Shown: in pieces, positions 7,753 through 17,163 of the stretch | Layout: each line of letters begins with the position of its first letter | How positions within the stretch are numbered: position 1 is the first letter of the stretch | Assembly (NCBI GenBank): GCA_913061515.1 | Contig: CAJXSF010000023.1 | Span: 1 to 44,744, forward strand | Origin: an uncultured Gammaproteobacteria bacterium | GTDB lineage: Bacteria > Pseudomonadota > Gammaproteobacteria > Pseudomonadales > Pseudohongiellaceae | Direction of reading: 5' to 3' | DNA: 44,744 nucleotides | The notes under the pieces: model-generated | The model's database searches: none | What the model was told of the DNA's origin: nothing | What the model saw: only the letters and a program-made list of their open reading frames with translations | Program-made: the position numbers and the translations under genes

Positions 7753-8694
7753 GTGGAAAAAAGCGAATCGAATATAGTCATTAAACGAGTCAAGAAGGTT
7801 GCGGGCGGTGCGCACGGGGGTGCGTGGAAAATCGCTTTTGCTGACTTCGCCTTGGCATTGATGGCTTTTTTCCTAGTGCTTTGGCTTATCGAATCGACAA
7901 CCAATCTAGAAAAAATGGCGATCGCCGGTTACTTCTCTGACCCAACCAATCTTGGCGCTGTTGGTGATGGTGGTACGCCCTATGTGCTCGACTTGCAGGG
8001 GCGGCCTCTGAATATTACCAATCAAGGGTTGAACCTGTCTTTGGTTCGTCAGGACGAAGAACCTCTTGTTGACGCTGATGAAGAAATGCAAAATCCTGAG
8101 TTCGTAGAACTTGCTCGTCTTCGAGAGACGGAAACCTTGCAGCGCCTGCGTGGTGATGTAGAGGCAGAGATCAACTTGAATCAGCAATTTGAATGGTTCC
8201 GCGATAGCGTGTCGTTCGAAGTCACCGAAGATGGCTTAATGGTACAAATAATCGACCGTGCCGGACGGCCGTTGTTCAATAGTGGGCAGTCGGGCCTGCG
8301 TCCTTATGCCTTAGAGATACTTTGGGCAATGGGTCGGATTTTCAGCAACGTGCCTAATAAAATAAGTGTGTTCGGGCATACCGATGGCGCACCGTTTAGC
8401 AGCGAAGATGGCTATAGCAATTGGGAGTTGTCTGCAGACAGAGCAAATGCTGCCCGGCGTGCGCTTATTGACGGCGGCTTGGATCCCGCGCAAATCGCAC
8501 AAATCATCGGCATGGCAGACTCGGTGCCCTTGGACGAAGAGGATGTCACAAGTGCCATGAATCGTCGGATCGTGATCATGGTGTTAAATTCGGTTGCCGA
8601 AGCGCGTATCGAGGCGCAGTCCAACGCAGGGCTCAATGCCCCTACTCCTAACCCAGAATTAATTCCTCCAACGCCAACCGTTGAGATCTTCTAA
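7753..8694 (+). CDS. motB: Flagellar motor stator protein MotB (GTG start)
   Basis: MotB completes the stator channel and anchors it to peptidoglycan. The 313-residue protein has one membrane helix at about residues 26-48, including the essential proton-binding Asp (D31) in FADFALALMAFF. A linker follows, and then a C-terminal OmpA-like peptidoglycan-binding domain with FGHTDGAPFSSEDGYSNWELSADRA. The start is GTG at 7753 with AGGA just upstream. A lower-probability start further in would remove the channel helix. The C-terminus has a Pro/Asn-rich tail. Its stop overlaps the stop of convergent rsgA by 4 bp. Confidence 0.95.
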   Translation: MEKSESNIVIKRVKKVAGGAHGGAWKIAFADFALALMAFFLVLWLIESTTNLEKMAIAGYFSDPTNLGAVGDGGTPYVLDLQGRPLNITNQGLNLSLVRQDEEPLVDADEEMQNPEFVELARLRETETLQRLRGDVEAEINLNQQFEWFRDSVSFEVTEDGLMVQIIDRAGRPLFNSGQSGLRPYALEILWAMGRIFSNVPNKISVFGHTDGAPFSSEDGYSNWELSADRANAARRALIDGGLDPAQIAQIIGMADSVPLDEEDVTSAMNRRIVIMVLNSVAEARIEAQSNAGLNAPTPNPELIPPTPTVEIF

Positions 8695-9722
8695 ATCTCC
8701 AACGAGCTCAATAGAAAGAAATAGCTATTGAGCCTTTGCTGGCTGACCTCCCCCGCTTCAACGGCCTGGCGTAAGGCGCAGTCAGGTTCGCTTTCGTGTT
8801 TGCAGTCGCGAAAGCGGCAAGCTCCGCGATACGGGGCAAACTCCACAAAGCCGTCAAACACCATCTGTGGTGTCATATGCCATAAGCCAAACTCGCGAAT
8901 CCCCGGTGAATCGATTAGGTCGCCACTGCCTGGCAGATGATATAAGCGCGCAGCTGTGGTGGTATGGGTGCCCTTGTCTCTAGCGAGGGATAACCCTCCT
9001 ACTGCGGCGATATCGTCGGCGTCGAGCCCGCCTCGCAAAGAGTTAATAAGCGAAGACTTACCAACCCCAGATTGCCCAACAAATACTACCGTCTCTTTGC
9101 GCAGCTGCTCTTTGAGCTCAACTAGCCCAAGCCCCGTTTGACTTGAGACACGAATCACGGGGTAGCCGATGCGAGAATAGTTGGCCAACGATTGCTCTAA
9201 GCCTGCATCACGTTCGGCGTCCAAAAGGTCGATTTTGTTCAAGACGATAATTGCGTCTAAGCCAAGGTATTGCGCCATGACTAAATAGCGATCGATTAGG
9301 TTCGGGAATGGCTCGGGCAGCGGTGCAATAGTGATCGCCACAGCAGTTACATTGGCCGCTATTGGGCGTAAATTTGCTTGCTGATTGGGGCGCGACATCA
9401 AGGAGCTGCGCTCTTGTAGGGCGACGACAACTCCGGTTGTTTCACTGTCTGCCTGAAAGATTACGCGATCGCCCGTGGCGAGTGCCGGCAAATTAGTGCG
9501 CTGGAAGCATCGATATACTTTGCCTAAAGTCTCTTGCGCGCTACTTTCAATTTCGAGTTGTTGCCCGTAGTGACAAATGACTATGCCCGATTGCTGTGGG
9601 CCTAAGCTCTCTGTATTAATCTGTTTTTCGGCGGCAGCCGCTGTGCTCATGCGTCGCCCACGCTGCGCTTGATTACGGTCTATCCGGACGCGCTGTTGTT
9701 GAGTGAGTCGCCTTTTGCTCAT
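8691..9722 (-). CDS. rsgA: Small ribosomal subunit biogenesis GTPase RsgA
   Basis: RsgA is a circularly permuted GTPase that checks maturation of the 30S decoding centre. The protein is 343 residues. It begins with a basic tail ([18 protein letters not shown]) and an OB-fold domain. The G motifs follow in permuted order: NKIDLL (G4), [14 protein letters not shown] (G1), and [11 protein letters not shown] (G3). A zinc-knuckle segment with C-x5-C and a following HESEPDC is near the C-terminus. The start at 9722 is chosen over an upstream ATG at 9857 because homologues begin with the MSKRKLT-type tail. It is convergent with motB and divergent from orn. Confidence 0.96.
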   Translation of the reverse strand: MSKRRLTQQQRVRIDRNQAQRGRRMSTAAAAEKQINTESLGPQQSGIVICHYGQQLEIESSAQETLGKVYRCFQRTNLPALATGDRVIFQADSETTGVVVALQERSSLMSRPNQQANLRPIAANVTAVAITIAPLPEPFPNLIDRYLVMAQYLGLDAIIVLNKIDLLDAERDAGLEQSLANYSRIGYPVIRVSSQTGLGLVELKEQLRKETVVFVGQSGVGKSSLINSLRGGLDADDIAAVGGLSLARDKGTHTTTAARLYHLPGSGDLIDSPGIREFGLWHMTPQMVFDGFVEFAPYRGACRFRDCKHESEPDCALRQAVEAGEVSQQRLNSYFFLLSSLEI

Positions 9723-9874
9723 GCGTTGCGTACCACCTTTGTTGGGCGCTAAACCCAGCCTATTTAAGTCGCGCAGTGTACAGGAAAAGCGACAGCGGCG
9801 GGGACTACTGCAAAACTCCTGCTCTGCTACAATTGGCGCAATGCTCGATTTTAGCAAATAATTTAGGGACCCCT

Positions 9875-10426
9875 ATGTCAGCAATAAACAAGAAAGACAG
9901 TTTGATTTGGATAGATCTAGAAATGACGGGTCTCGTACCTGAGACGGATCGTATTATAGAGATTGCCACGATCGTGACCGATGGCGATTTAAATATTCTC
10001 GCGCAAGGGCCTGTGTTGGCTGTCAAACAGTCCGATGAGGCGCTTGCGGCGATGGATGAGTGGAATCAACGCACCCACGGCAACTCAGGGCTTATCGAGA
10101 GAGTTAAAAAAAGCACGGTTAGCGAGATGGATGCACAAGCGCAAACCCTGGCTTTTCTCAGTGAATATTCACAACAAGGCGCTTCGCCAATGTGCGGAAA
10201 TAGTATTTGCCAAGACCGACGCTTTCTAGCGCGCTATATGCCAGAGCTCGAGTCATTCTTCCACTACCGTAACCTTGATGTCAGCACAGTAAAAGAGCTC
10301 GCGCGGCGTTGGTCGCCAGAGGTGCTTAGCAATTTGAAGAAGGGGGCAACGCATCAGGCATTGGACGATATCAAAGACTCTATTGCCGAACTGCAATATT
10401 ACCGAGAGCACTTTATTCAGAAATAA
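9875..10426 (+). CDS. orn: Oligoribonuclease
   Basis: Orn degrades RNA dinucleotides to mononucleotides, including pGpG from cyclic di-GMP turnover. The 183-residue protein is a DEDDh exonuclease. Exo I is [10 protein letters not shown] (Asp and Glu, about residues 10-19), Exo II is [10 protein letters not shown], and Exo III is [11 protein letters not shown]. The ATG at 9875 gives the usual N-terminus and is preferred to an upstream ATG at 9776. A TACAAT at 9828-9833 is a candidate -10. It lies divergent from rsgA and convergent with queG, the same neighbourhood seen in Pseudomonas. Confidence 0.97.
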   Translation: MSAINKKDSLIWIDLEMTGLVPETDRIIEIATIVTDGDLNILAQGPVLAVKQSDEALAAMDEWNQRTHGNSGLIERVKKSTVSEMDAQAQTLAFLSEYSQQGASPMCGNSICQDRRFLARYMPELESFFHYRNLDVSTVKELARRWSPEVLSNLKKGATHQALDDIKDSIAELQYYREHFIQK

Positions 10427-10436
10427 ACCGCCATTG

Positions 10437-11492
10437 TCACTGAGCCCCGTGCTGGCGTAAGGCCCACTCGACGTGTTCGCGAACGAGTTCGGATTTATGC
10501 TGGCGTTGGGCTTGTAAGGCGCTGATTAACTGCGGGCTTGCATCTGCATTTCCCAAGGCCACGGCGATATTGCGTAGCCAGCATTCATGACCGATTCTGC
10601 GGATCGCCGACCCTTCTGTTCTTTCCAGAAATTCTTCTTCTGTCCAGGCAAAAAGCGCAAGCAACGAGGTGTCATCTAAACCGTGGCGTGGCGAGAAGTC
10701 TTGCTCTTCACTGACGCGAGTGAATTTATTCCATGGGCAAATAATCTGGCAGTCATCGCAGCCAAAAATACGATTCCCCATCAGGGGCCGAAGCTCTTCC
10801 GGAATGGCCGTTCGTAGCTCAATAGTGAGATAGGAAATACACCGCCTAGCGTCCAGTACATTTGGGGCTACAAAGGCGTTGGTTGGGCAAATATCTAAGC
10901 ATGCTGAGCAAGTGCCGCAGTGGCTAGTGGTTGGGGGGTCGATAGGCAAAGGCAGGTCTGTAAATAATTCCGCAAGAAAAAACCAAGACCCTGCTTTGCG
11001 ATTGATGAGCATAGTATTTTTGCCTATCCATCCCATCCCTGATTTTTCTGCCAACGCCCGTTCCAGTACCGGTGCGCTATCCACAAATGCGCGATACCCA
11101 AATGGCCCAACTTTTTCACTAATAATGCTGGCAAGTTTCTGCAATCGCTTGCGGATCAATTTGTGGTAGTCACGGCCACGGGCATAACGAGAAATATAGG
11201 CTTTGTCCGGCGTTTTAAGCTCGGCAATTGAATTGCTACTGGTCAATGCATAATCCATGCGAACACAGAGTACCCTTAACGTATCAGGCACTAAATTTTC
11301 AGGAGCAAGGCGTAGATCGGCATGTCGCTCCATATAATGCATCTCACCGTGATAGTGATTGCCCAGCCAGTTTTCCAAATACGGTCTATAGGCAGACAGG
11401 TCGATATCGGCAATGCGCAGTTCTTGAAACCCTAAGTCGAGGCTACATTGCTTAATCTCGGCAGCGAGTTGGTCTAGATCAATGGCGGACAT
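10437..11492 (-). CDS. queG: Epoxyqueuosine reductase
   Basis: QueG reduces epoxyqueuosine to queuosine in tRNA, using cobalamin and two [4Fe-4S] clusters. The 351-residue protein has the family core RALAEKSGMGWIGKNTMLI. It then has the ferredoxin-like cluster motif CGTCSACLDICPTNA (about residues 193-207) and the second set of cysteines in GCDDCQIICPWNKF. The C-terminal region contains HEAT-like repeats, as in longer QueG proteins. It lies 9 bp downstream of an aminotransferase gene on the same strand, so the two are probably cotranscribed. It is convergent with orn. Confidence 0.95.
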   Translation of the reverse strand: MSAIDLDQLAAEIKQCSLDLGFQELRIADIDLSAYRPYLENWLGNHYHGEMHYMERHADLRLAPENLVPDTLRVLCVRMDYALTSSNSIAELKTPDKAYISRYARGRDYHKLIRKRLQKLASIISEKVGPFGYRAFVDSAPVLERALAEKSGMGWIGKNTMLINRKAGSWFFLAELFTDLPLPIDPPTTSHCGTCSACLDICPTNAFVAPNVLDARRCISYLTIELRTAIPEELRPLMGNRIFGCDDCQIICPWNKFTRVSEEQDFSPRHGLDDTSLLALFAWTEEEFLERTEGSAIRRIGHECWLRNIAVALGNADASPQLISALQAQRQHKSELVREHVEWALRQHGAQ

Positions 11493-11501
11493 GGCGTTGC
11501 T

Positions 11502-12668
11502 CTATAAAGTGCAGAGAATTTTGGCGGCAGCATGCAAAGTAGCATCATCTTTACAAAAGCAAAATCGTATTAAAGTGTTATTTGGCGCTTCTTTATAGAA
11601 CGGCGATAAAGGGATTGCAGCCACACCCTTTTCTTTTGTTAAGTAACTCGCAAACTCGAAATCAGGTAGTGAGCTAATTTCACTGTAATCTACCAGCTGA
11701 AAATAAGTGCCGTGCGAAGGTGAAAACTGCAAGCGAGACTCACCTAATAAGTGATTAAAAGTGTCTCGTTTTTCTTGATAAAAAAGAGACAATTCTGCGG
11801 CGTGTTGTGGGCATTCTTGCATGAAATCCGCAACCGCATACTGAATAAAACTAGTCGAGGTAAACGTCACAAACTGGTGCACCTTGCGAAATTCTGCAGT
11901 CATAGATGGTGGTGCTACGCAATAGGCTAGTTTCCACCCCGTAGCATGGTAAGTTTTACCAAAAGAGAAAATGGCGAAACTACGTTGGCGCAACTCTTCG
12001 TGCCGCAGCACGCTTTCATGTTGCTGCCCATCAAACACCATGTGTTCGTATACTTCATCGGACAATATTAGTATCTCAGTGTCGCGAGTGATCTGTGCAA
12101 GGATGTTTAAATCCTCCTTGCTCATTATTGCGCCGCTGGGGTTATGCGGGGTATTGATAATAATCATGCGTGTTCGTGCAGATATGGCTGCCTTCACACG
12201 ATCCCAATCGATGGTGAATTTGGGTAAGCTCAAGGGTATATGGATGGTTCTTCCACCGGCAAGTGTGACGGCAGGGTCATAACAGTCATAGGCAGGGTCG
12301 AAGACGATAACCTCCTCCCCTGCACTGACACTAGCTTGAATTGCATCGAAAATGGCCTCTGTCGCACCAGAGGTGACAGTGACTTCTTGATCCATATCGG
12401 CACTGCAGCCGTATAGATCAAGAACCTTCTGAGCAATCGCCGCTCGCAGGCTTGGAATACCGGTCATTGGTGGGTACTGATTCTTTTTGTCGTCTAAGTA
12501 CTGAGCAACAAGTTCACGTAAGCGAGCAGGGCAGTCGAAATCAGGAAAGCCTTGAGAGAGGTTGATGGCACCATGATCCTGTGCCATTGTCGACATCACT
12601 GTAAATATAGTGGTCCCGACATTTGGGAGTTTGCTGCGCAAAATAATGCCTCGTGTGCAATTTGCCAA
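11502..12668 (-). CDS. PLP-dependent aminotransferase, class I/II (YbdL/methionine aminotransferase-like)
   Basis: This is a 388-residue fold-type I PLP enzyme. Visible motifs are NLSQGFPDF (about residues 36-44), the NTPHNPSGA segment that binds PLP, LSDEVYEHMVFDG, and the Schiff-base lysine in SFGKTYHATGWKLAY (about residues 229-243). The N-terminal SKLPNVGTTIFTVMSTMAQ closely resembles YbdL-type methionine/kynurenine aminotransferases. Those carry out transamination and some also have beta-lyase activity. It is upstream of queG in the same direction and divergent from ovoA. That position raises the possibility that it supplies the C-S lyase (OvoB) step of ovothiol synthesis, but the sequence similarity alone favours an aminotransferase. 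Confidence 0.85.
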   Translation of the reverse strand: MANCTRGIILRSKLPNVGTTIFTVMSTMAQDHGAINLSQGFPDFDCPARLRELVAQYLDDKKNQYPPMTGIPSLRAAIAQKVLDLYGCSADMDQEVTVTSGATEAIFDAIQASVSAGEEVIVFDPAYDCYDPAVTLAGGRTIHIPLSLPKFTIDWDRVKAAISARTRMIIINTPHNPSGAIMSKEDLNILAQITRDTEILILSDEVYEHMVFDGQQHESVLRHEELRQRSFAIFSFGKTYHATGWKLAYCVAPPSMTAEFRKVHQFVTFTSTSFIQYAVADFMQECPQHAAELSLFYQEKRDTFNHLLGESRLQFSPSHGTYFQLVDYSEISSLPDFEFASYLTKEKGVAAIPLSPFYKEAPNNTLIRFCFCKDDATLHAAAKILCTL

Positions 12669-12719
12669 GATTAGAGTGTGGCGGCCAGTTTACCGTAACC
12701 GATAGTCAACTCAAGCAAA

Positions 12720-12739
12720 CAACAGGAAAGCGCCTGTTG
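12720..12739. repeat. Perfect inverted repeat CAACAGG-N6-CCTGTTG between the aminotransferase gene and ovoA
   Basis: Two 7-bp arms flank 6 bp in the divergent intergenic region, roughly 50 bp from the aminotransferase start and 90 bp from ovoA. Its symmetry and position suggest a regulator binding site. A short RNA hairpin is the alternative. Confidence 0.35.
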
Positions 12740-12827
12740 AATGTTCGACAAACTGTAACGTCTAGGGCTAATTATAGTCACTACACTATAGGTTTACTGA
12801 CTCTCATTGATAGCGCAATGGAATCTC

Positions 12828-15152
12828 ATGAAAAAAACATTGAATGAAGTGACTACGATTGGGGGGGCTGCCCAGTTAACCCCAATGATTACAACGCAAC
12901 GTTTAGCCCCTAAACCAACCTCTTCTTTGCGTTTGCTGAATGTGAGCGATGGTCGTGATGCGTTCCTGCATTATTTCGAAAATACTTGGGGTCTAACGGA
13001 AAGTTTGTTCTCGGCCCTTGTTAGCGAAGAGGCCTATTATCTACGACCTTATCATAAGACACGTCACCCGCTAATTTTCTACTACGCGCACCCTGTCACT
13101 TTCTACGTCAATAAACTCCTCGTGGCGGGACTAATTGATGAGCCGGTCAATGCGCATTTTGAAGTCTTATTCGAAACCGGCGTGGACGAGATGAGTTGGG
13201 ATGATCTGCACGAAGGGGATCAGACGATATGGCCAACTCTCACAGAGGTCGTCGCCTACCGTAAAAAGGTATATCAGCTAGTTCGAACCCTAATTCAGAC
13301 TCATCCTATGTTTGAAGAGACGATCACGCAGGCGAGCCCTGCTTGGGCGCTAGCAATGTGTTTTGAGCACGAGCGCATTCATCTCGAAACCTCCAGTGTC
13401 TTGATGCGTGAACTGCCCCCAGAACATTTGAAAACACCAGAGAATTGGCCCAAGGTGCTCTTAAGTGAAACGGCTGGGCCGAATAGCGAGCCGAAAGCCG
13501 GTAGCGATTATCCAGCCACCAATCCGATGATCGCTGTGGATGCAACGCAAGTACGTTTAGGAAAGCCGGCCGACTGGCCCAGTTTTGGCTGGGATAACGA
13601 ATACGGCACTGATACGCGAGACTGTGCTGCCTTTAAGGCGAGTCAACGACTTATTAGCAACGGAGAATATTATGAATTTGTCGCAAGCGGCGGCTATCTA
13701 GAAGACCGGTTTTGGAGTCAAGAAGGACTTGCCTGGAGGCGTTTTCGCAACACCCGGTGGCCTAGTTTCTGGGTGCAAGATGGGCCTGTAGGCTCGCACC
13801 GATTCAAATTGCGAACCACTTTCAGCGTAGAGCCAATGCAATGGTCTTGGCCGGTCGTTGCCAACTACTATGAGGCCAAGGCCTACTGCGCGTGGCGCAG
13901 CGAACGTGATGACGTCGCGGTGCCCTATCGTCTTCTCAAAGAAGCCGAACATATCGCACTACGAGAACCAGTAATGCAAGACTCGCGTCTTTGGGACGCA
14001 AACGATGTGCAGCGCACGAATATCGATAGAGTCATGGCCGATGAGGCAGAGCTCGCAAGCCGCCATGAGGTCAATAACAATTTGCATTTTGGCAGTGAGG
14101 GGCCGGTAGATAAGTTCGCCGCTAACAACCGTGGCTTTAACGATGTTTTCGGTAATGTTTGGCAATGGTGTGAGGATGCATTTCATCCGCTGCCAGAGTT
14201 CAAGATCCACCCCTACTACGTCGATTTCAGCACGCCCTGCTTTGATGGCCAGCATCAAATGATTCTTGGCGGCTCATTTATCAGTACCGGTGATGAAGCC
14301 AGTATGTGGTCGCGCTTCCATTTTCGTCCACATTTTTTCCAACATGCGGGCTTTCGTATGGTGCAAAGTGAAGAAGATCTTGCGCAAGAAAAAGACCGTT
14401 ATGAGACCAATGCTCTTCTTAATCAATACATGCTATTCCACTATGGAAGTAAAGAAGAGAATCGAGATGTAGAGATCAGCGCGCGGGCTGGGCACCCAGA
14501 TGTGCAGGAGTTCATTCCAGCGACTGTCGAGTTAGTAACGAAATACGCAGAGCACAATGGCAAAGTATTAGACCTTGGCTGTGCTGTGGGTAGAGCAAGT
14601 TTTGAGCTCAGTAAAACATTCGATGAGGTGATCGGTTTGGATTATAGCCAGTCATTCGTTGATGCGGCATTGCGCATGAAGCAATATGGCAAAGCAGAGT
14701 ATCGACGCCATGAGACGGGCCGATACTATTCACAACTACTCGCCGAGCTTTCCAGCGATTGCAAGCCGGCGCGTGTGCAGTTTTTGCAAGGGGATGCTGG
14801 TGCGCTTAATGAAGCGAAAAATATGCAAGGCTTCGATGCGGTGTTATTGAGTAATTTACTCTGTCGCCTACCAGACCCGCGAGCGTGTCTGCGTCAGTTT
14901 GTCGAGGATGATAATCTGCTAAACAAAGGTGCGGTACTGGTAATAGTTTCACCCAATAGTTGGATGGACACCTATACAGATGCTGAACAATTTCTAGATG
15001 CACCCAATAGTGGCGGTGCGCTAGAAAGACTTGCAACAATCCTGACAGGCTTTGAATTGCTTCATGAGGACGACCTTCCCTTCATGATTCGCGAACATCG
15101 CCGAAAATATGAGTATGTTGTTAGTCAGGTTTCGATCTGGAAAAAGTGCTAA
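12828..15152 (+). CDS. ovoA: 5-histidylcysteine sulfoxide synthase with fused methyltransferase (ovothiol synthesis)
   Basis: OvoA joins cysteine to C5 of histidine with oxygen and iron, the first step to the antioxidant ovothiol A. Its C-terminal domain belongs to the family that methylates the imidazole later. The 774 residues hold three parts. First is a DinB-like domain with the iron ligands H88 (YYAHP), H181 and H185 in the HX3HXE motif EHERIHLE. Second is an FGE-sulfatase-like catalytic domain to about residue 520, with NRGFNDVFGNVWQWCED and LGGSFISTGDEAS. Third is a class I SAM methyltransferase with VLDLGCAVGRASFE near residue 580. The three-domain order separates OvoA from EgtB, which lacks the methyltransferase. 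The ATG at 12828 is preferred to one at 12807, but the choice is not certain. Confidence 0.93.
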   Translation: MKKTLNEVTTIGGAAQLTPMITTQRLAPKPTSSLRLLNVSDGRDAFLHYFENTWGLTESLFSALVSEEAYYLRPYHKTRHPLIFYYAHPVTFYVNKLLVAGLIDEPVNAHFEVLFETGVDEMSWDDLHEGDQTIWPTLTEVVAYRKKVYQLVRTLIQTHPMFEETITQASPAWALAMCFEHERIHLETSSVLMRELPPEHLKTPENWPKVLLSETAGPNSEPKAGSDYPATNPMIAVDATQVRLGKPADWPSFGWDNEYGTDTRDCAAFKASQRLISNGEYYEFVASGGYLEDRFWSQEGLAWRRFRNTRWPSFWVQDGPVGSHRFKLRTTFSVEPMQWSWPVVANYYEAKAYCAWRSERDDVAVPYRLLKEAEHIALREPVMQDSRLWDANDVQRTNIDRVMADEAELASRHEVNNNLHFGSEGPVDKFAANNRGFNDVFGNVWQWCEDAFHPLPEFKIHPYYVDFSTPCFDGQHQMILGGSFISTGDEASMWSRFHFRPHFFQHAGFRMVQSEEDLAQEKDRYETNALLNQYMLFHYGSKEENRDVEISARAGHPDVQEFIPATVELVTKYAEHNGKVLDLGCAVGRASFELSKTFDEVIGLDYSQSFVDAALRMKQYGKAEYRRHETGRYYSQLLAELSSDCKPARVQFLQGDAGALNEAKNMQGFDAVLLSNLLCRLPDPRACLRQFVEDDNLLNKGAVLVIVSPNSWMDTYTDAEQFLDAPNSGGALERLATILTGFELLHEDDLPFMIREHRRKYEYVVSQVSIWKKC

Positions 15153-15218
15153 GCGTCAGTTGTGGTATAAATGCAGGCTGAGCATTACAATGCCATGCAA
15201 TTATTCTAGAGGCTTATC

Positions 15219-15701
15219 ATGCAGATCAAAGTTTTCGCAACGGGCGGCACTATCGACAAGGTTTACTATGACAAGAATAGTGATTTCGAAGTTGGTGAGC
15301 CGCAAGCAGAGGTCATTCTAGGCCAGTCGAATGTCGACCTAGAGTTTTCGGTAGAATCAATCCTGAAAAAAGACAGTATTGATTTTACCGAAGAAGACCG
15401 TGCAATGATCCGTGCCAAGGTTGAAGCGGAAACTGTCTCGCGTATCATCATTACTCATGGCACCGACACAATGGTGCAAACGGCACAGTTGCTCTTCGAT
15501 ATCACCGATAAGACGATCGTGTTCACGGGGTCAATGCTCCCAGCTAGGTTCAAAGATAGCGATGCTGTGTTTAACATTGGATGTGCGACTATGGCGGTAC
15601 AAACGCTGCCAGCAGGGGTTTACATCGTCATCAACGGGCGTGTGTTTGATCCTCGGACCACGAAGAAAAACCTACAATTAAAACGATTCGAAGCCATTTA
15701 G
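15219..15701 (+). CDS. Stand-alone asparaginase N-terminal-domain protein
   Basis: This 160-residue protein matches only the N-terminal domain of type I/II L-asparaginases, which normally run to about 330 residues. The catalytic threonine is in FATGGTIDKVYY (residues 6-17). The second Thr-Asp pair is in THGTDTMVQTA, and a lysine corresponding to the active-site Lys appears in DPRTTKKNLQ. The C-terminal domain, which completes the active site across the dimer, is absent, and the next gene starts 5 bp after the stop, so it has not simply been frameshifted off. GAGGC precedes the ATG. It heads the GlrK-QseG-GlrR operon, where its role is unknown. Asparaginase activity should not be assumed. Confidence 0.8.
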   Translation: MQIKVFATGGTIDKVYYDKNSDFEVGEPQAEVILGQSNVDLEFSVESILKKDSIDFTEEDRAMIRAKVEAETVSRIIITHGTDTMVQTAQLLFDITDKTIVFTGSMLPARFKDSDAVFNIGCATMAVQTLPAGVYIVINGRVFDPRTTKKNLQLKRFEAI

Positions 15702-15706
15702 CATCG

Positions 15707-17122
15707 ATGCAAGTATTCACAACGCGGTCAATCAGGCAGCTCGTAATCATTGGCTTTGTCGCCGTGGCGGCATTGCTAATTGCTGCACTATTGGTTACCG
15801 CCCAACAACTCGAACGACTGAGTCAGCAAAGTCAAAACACCGTTACCGTCGTGGCCTCAGGCATGAGTGCTAGCAGACAGCTGATTCAACAGACGATTGC
15901 GATGGAGCGCAATGCGCGTCAGTACGCAATTCTGGGAGAGGAAGATCTCTATCAACTTTATCTTAGTCGCCGCGCAGAGTACTTCGAAACCTTAGAAGAA
16001 ATCTCTCGGTTACAGATCGGTGATCAGGCCTCTGCGTTAGTTGATGAGTTGCTGTCTATAGAAAGCAATGCATTCGATAATGTTCGACAAGGCCAATCTA
16101 ACGACGATAACGCAACCACCTTTCCCGAACTATCTCGGCTGGCTTATCAAATCGCAACGTCAATAGAGCAATGGATTGCCCAGCAGCAAGCCTTGTTGCA
16201 AGAGCGTAGTGTCAGCACTCAACAGTCATTAACTATTCAGGCCATACTTTTCATCGGCGCGGCCTCGGTGCTTGCAGCAATTTTTGTCTTGCTAATCACC
16301 CGGCCGCTGCAACAAATCGACCGCGCAATCAATGCGATAGGCAGTGGTGAGTACTCAAAGGCCATCAGCGTCGATGGGCCCCGCGATCTACAGACCTTAG
16401 GGATGCGTCTGGAGTGGTTACGAGGACGTCTAGAAGAGTTAGAGCAGCAGCGCACCTCATTCTTACGACATGTCTCGCATGAATTGAAAACGCCCTTAGC
16501 CTCAATGCAAGAAGGCGCGTCGCTTCTCAATGACGGTGTGGTGGGCTCTTTGAGCAAAGAGCAGCAGGAGATTAGTCAAATCATAGCCAGCAACTGCCAA
16601 CGACTGCAGGGCCTAATTGAAGAGCTATTACGCCATAACGCGCAGAACTTTGATGTTCTCAATGCGATGCCAGAACGTGTGCGATTTGACAAAATACTTG
16701 CAGACGTTGTTAGTGCCCATACATTGGCTGTGCAATCCGGCCAGCTACAAGTGGCGCTGACCTTGGCGAAAGTGCGAGTAACGGTTGATCGTGAACGCTT
16801 GCGGGTGATTGTCGATAATCTATTTACCAACGCATTGAAATTCTCGCCGGTAAACGCTGTCATAACAATAGAGCTGCAAGTCGACAACGAGCAAGCGGTA
16901 CTAACAATACAAGATCAAGGTCCTGGTATTGCAGAGCAGGAAAGAGAACGAATATTTGAGGCATTCTTTCAAGGCTCTACACAGCCCAATGTGCAGTACA
17001 GCGGCACAGGCTTGGGTTTGGCCATAGCAAGTGACTATGCCAAAGCCATAGGGGCGACGCTAACCTTGGAAAAAAGTGCAACAGGCGCCTGTTTCAAGTT
17101 AACGCTACCCGTATCAGCTTAG
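15707..17122 (+). CDS. glrK: Sensor histidine kinase GlrK (QseE-like)
   Basis: This inner-membrane sensor of 471 residues is predicted to phosphorylate the response regulator encoded two genes downstream. Helix TM1 is at about residues 10-32 and TM2 at about 176-197, with an alpha-helical periplasmic domain between. A HAMP linker follows, then HisKA with the phospho-accepting H258 in FLRHVSHELKTPLASM. The ATPase domain carries the N box NLFTNALKFSP, G1 DQGPGIAEQE and G2 GTGLGLAIA. The kinase-lipoprotein-regulator order is that of enterobacterial qseE-qseG-qseF (glrK-yfhG-glrR). It follows the asparaginase-like gene by 5 bp and probably relies on translational coupling, since its own ribosome site is weak. 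Confidence 0.88.
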   Translation: MQVFTTRSIRQLVIIGFVAVAALLIAALLVTAQQLERLSQQSQNTVTVVASGMSASRQLIQQTIAMERNARQYAILGEEDLYQLYLSRRAEYFETLEEISRLQIGDQASALVDELLSIESNAFDNVRQGQSNDDNATTFPELSRLAYQIATSIEQWIAQQQALLQERSVSTQQSLTIQAILFIGAASVLAAIFVLLITRPLQQIDRAINAIGSGEYSKAISVDGPRDLQTLGMRLEWLRGRLEELEQQRTSFLRHVSHELKTPLASMQEGASLLNDGVVGSLSKEQQEISQIIASNCQRLQGLIEELLRHNAQNFDVLNAMPERVRFDKILADVVSAHTLAVQSGQLQVALTLAKVRVTVDRERLRVIVDNLFTNALKFSPVNAVITIELQVDNEQAVLTIQDQGPGIAEQERERIFEAFFQGSTQPNVQYSGTGLGLAIASDYAKAIGATLTLEKSATGACFKLTLPVSA

Positions 17123-17163
17123 GGTTGACTTGCAAGCCTAGAACTAACGAAAAGGACAAATAT

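Noticed and set aside
15153..15218. Possible autoregulatory GlrR/sigma-54 site before the asparaginase-like gene
   Set aside because: No TGT-N12-ACA dyad and no GG-N10-GC pair are present there.
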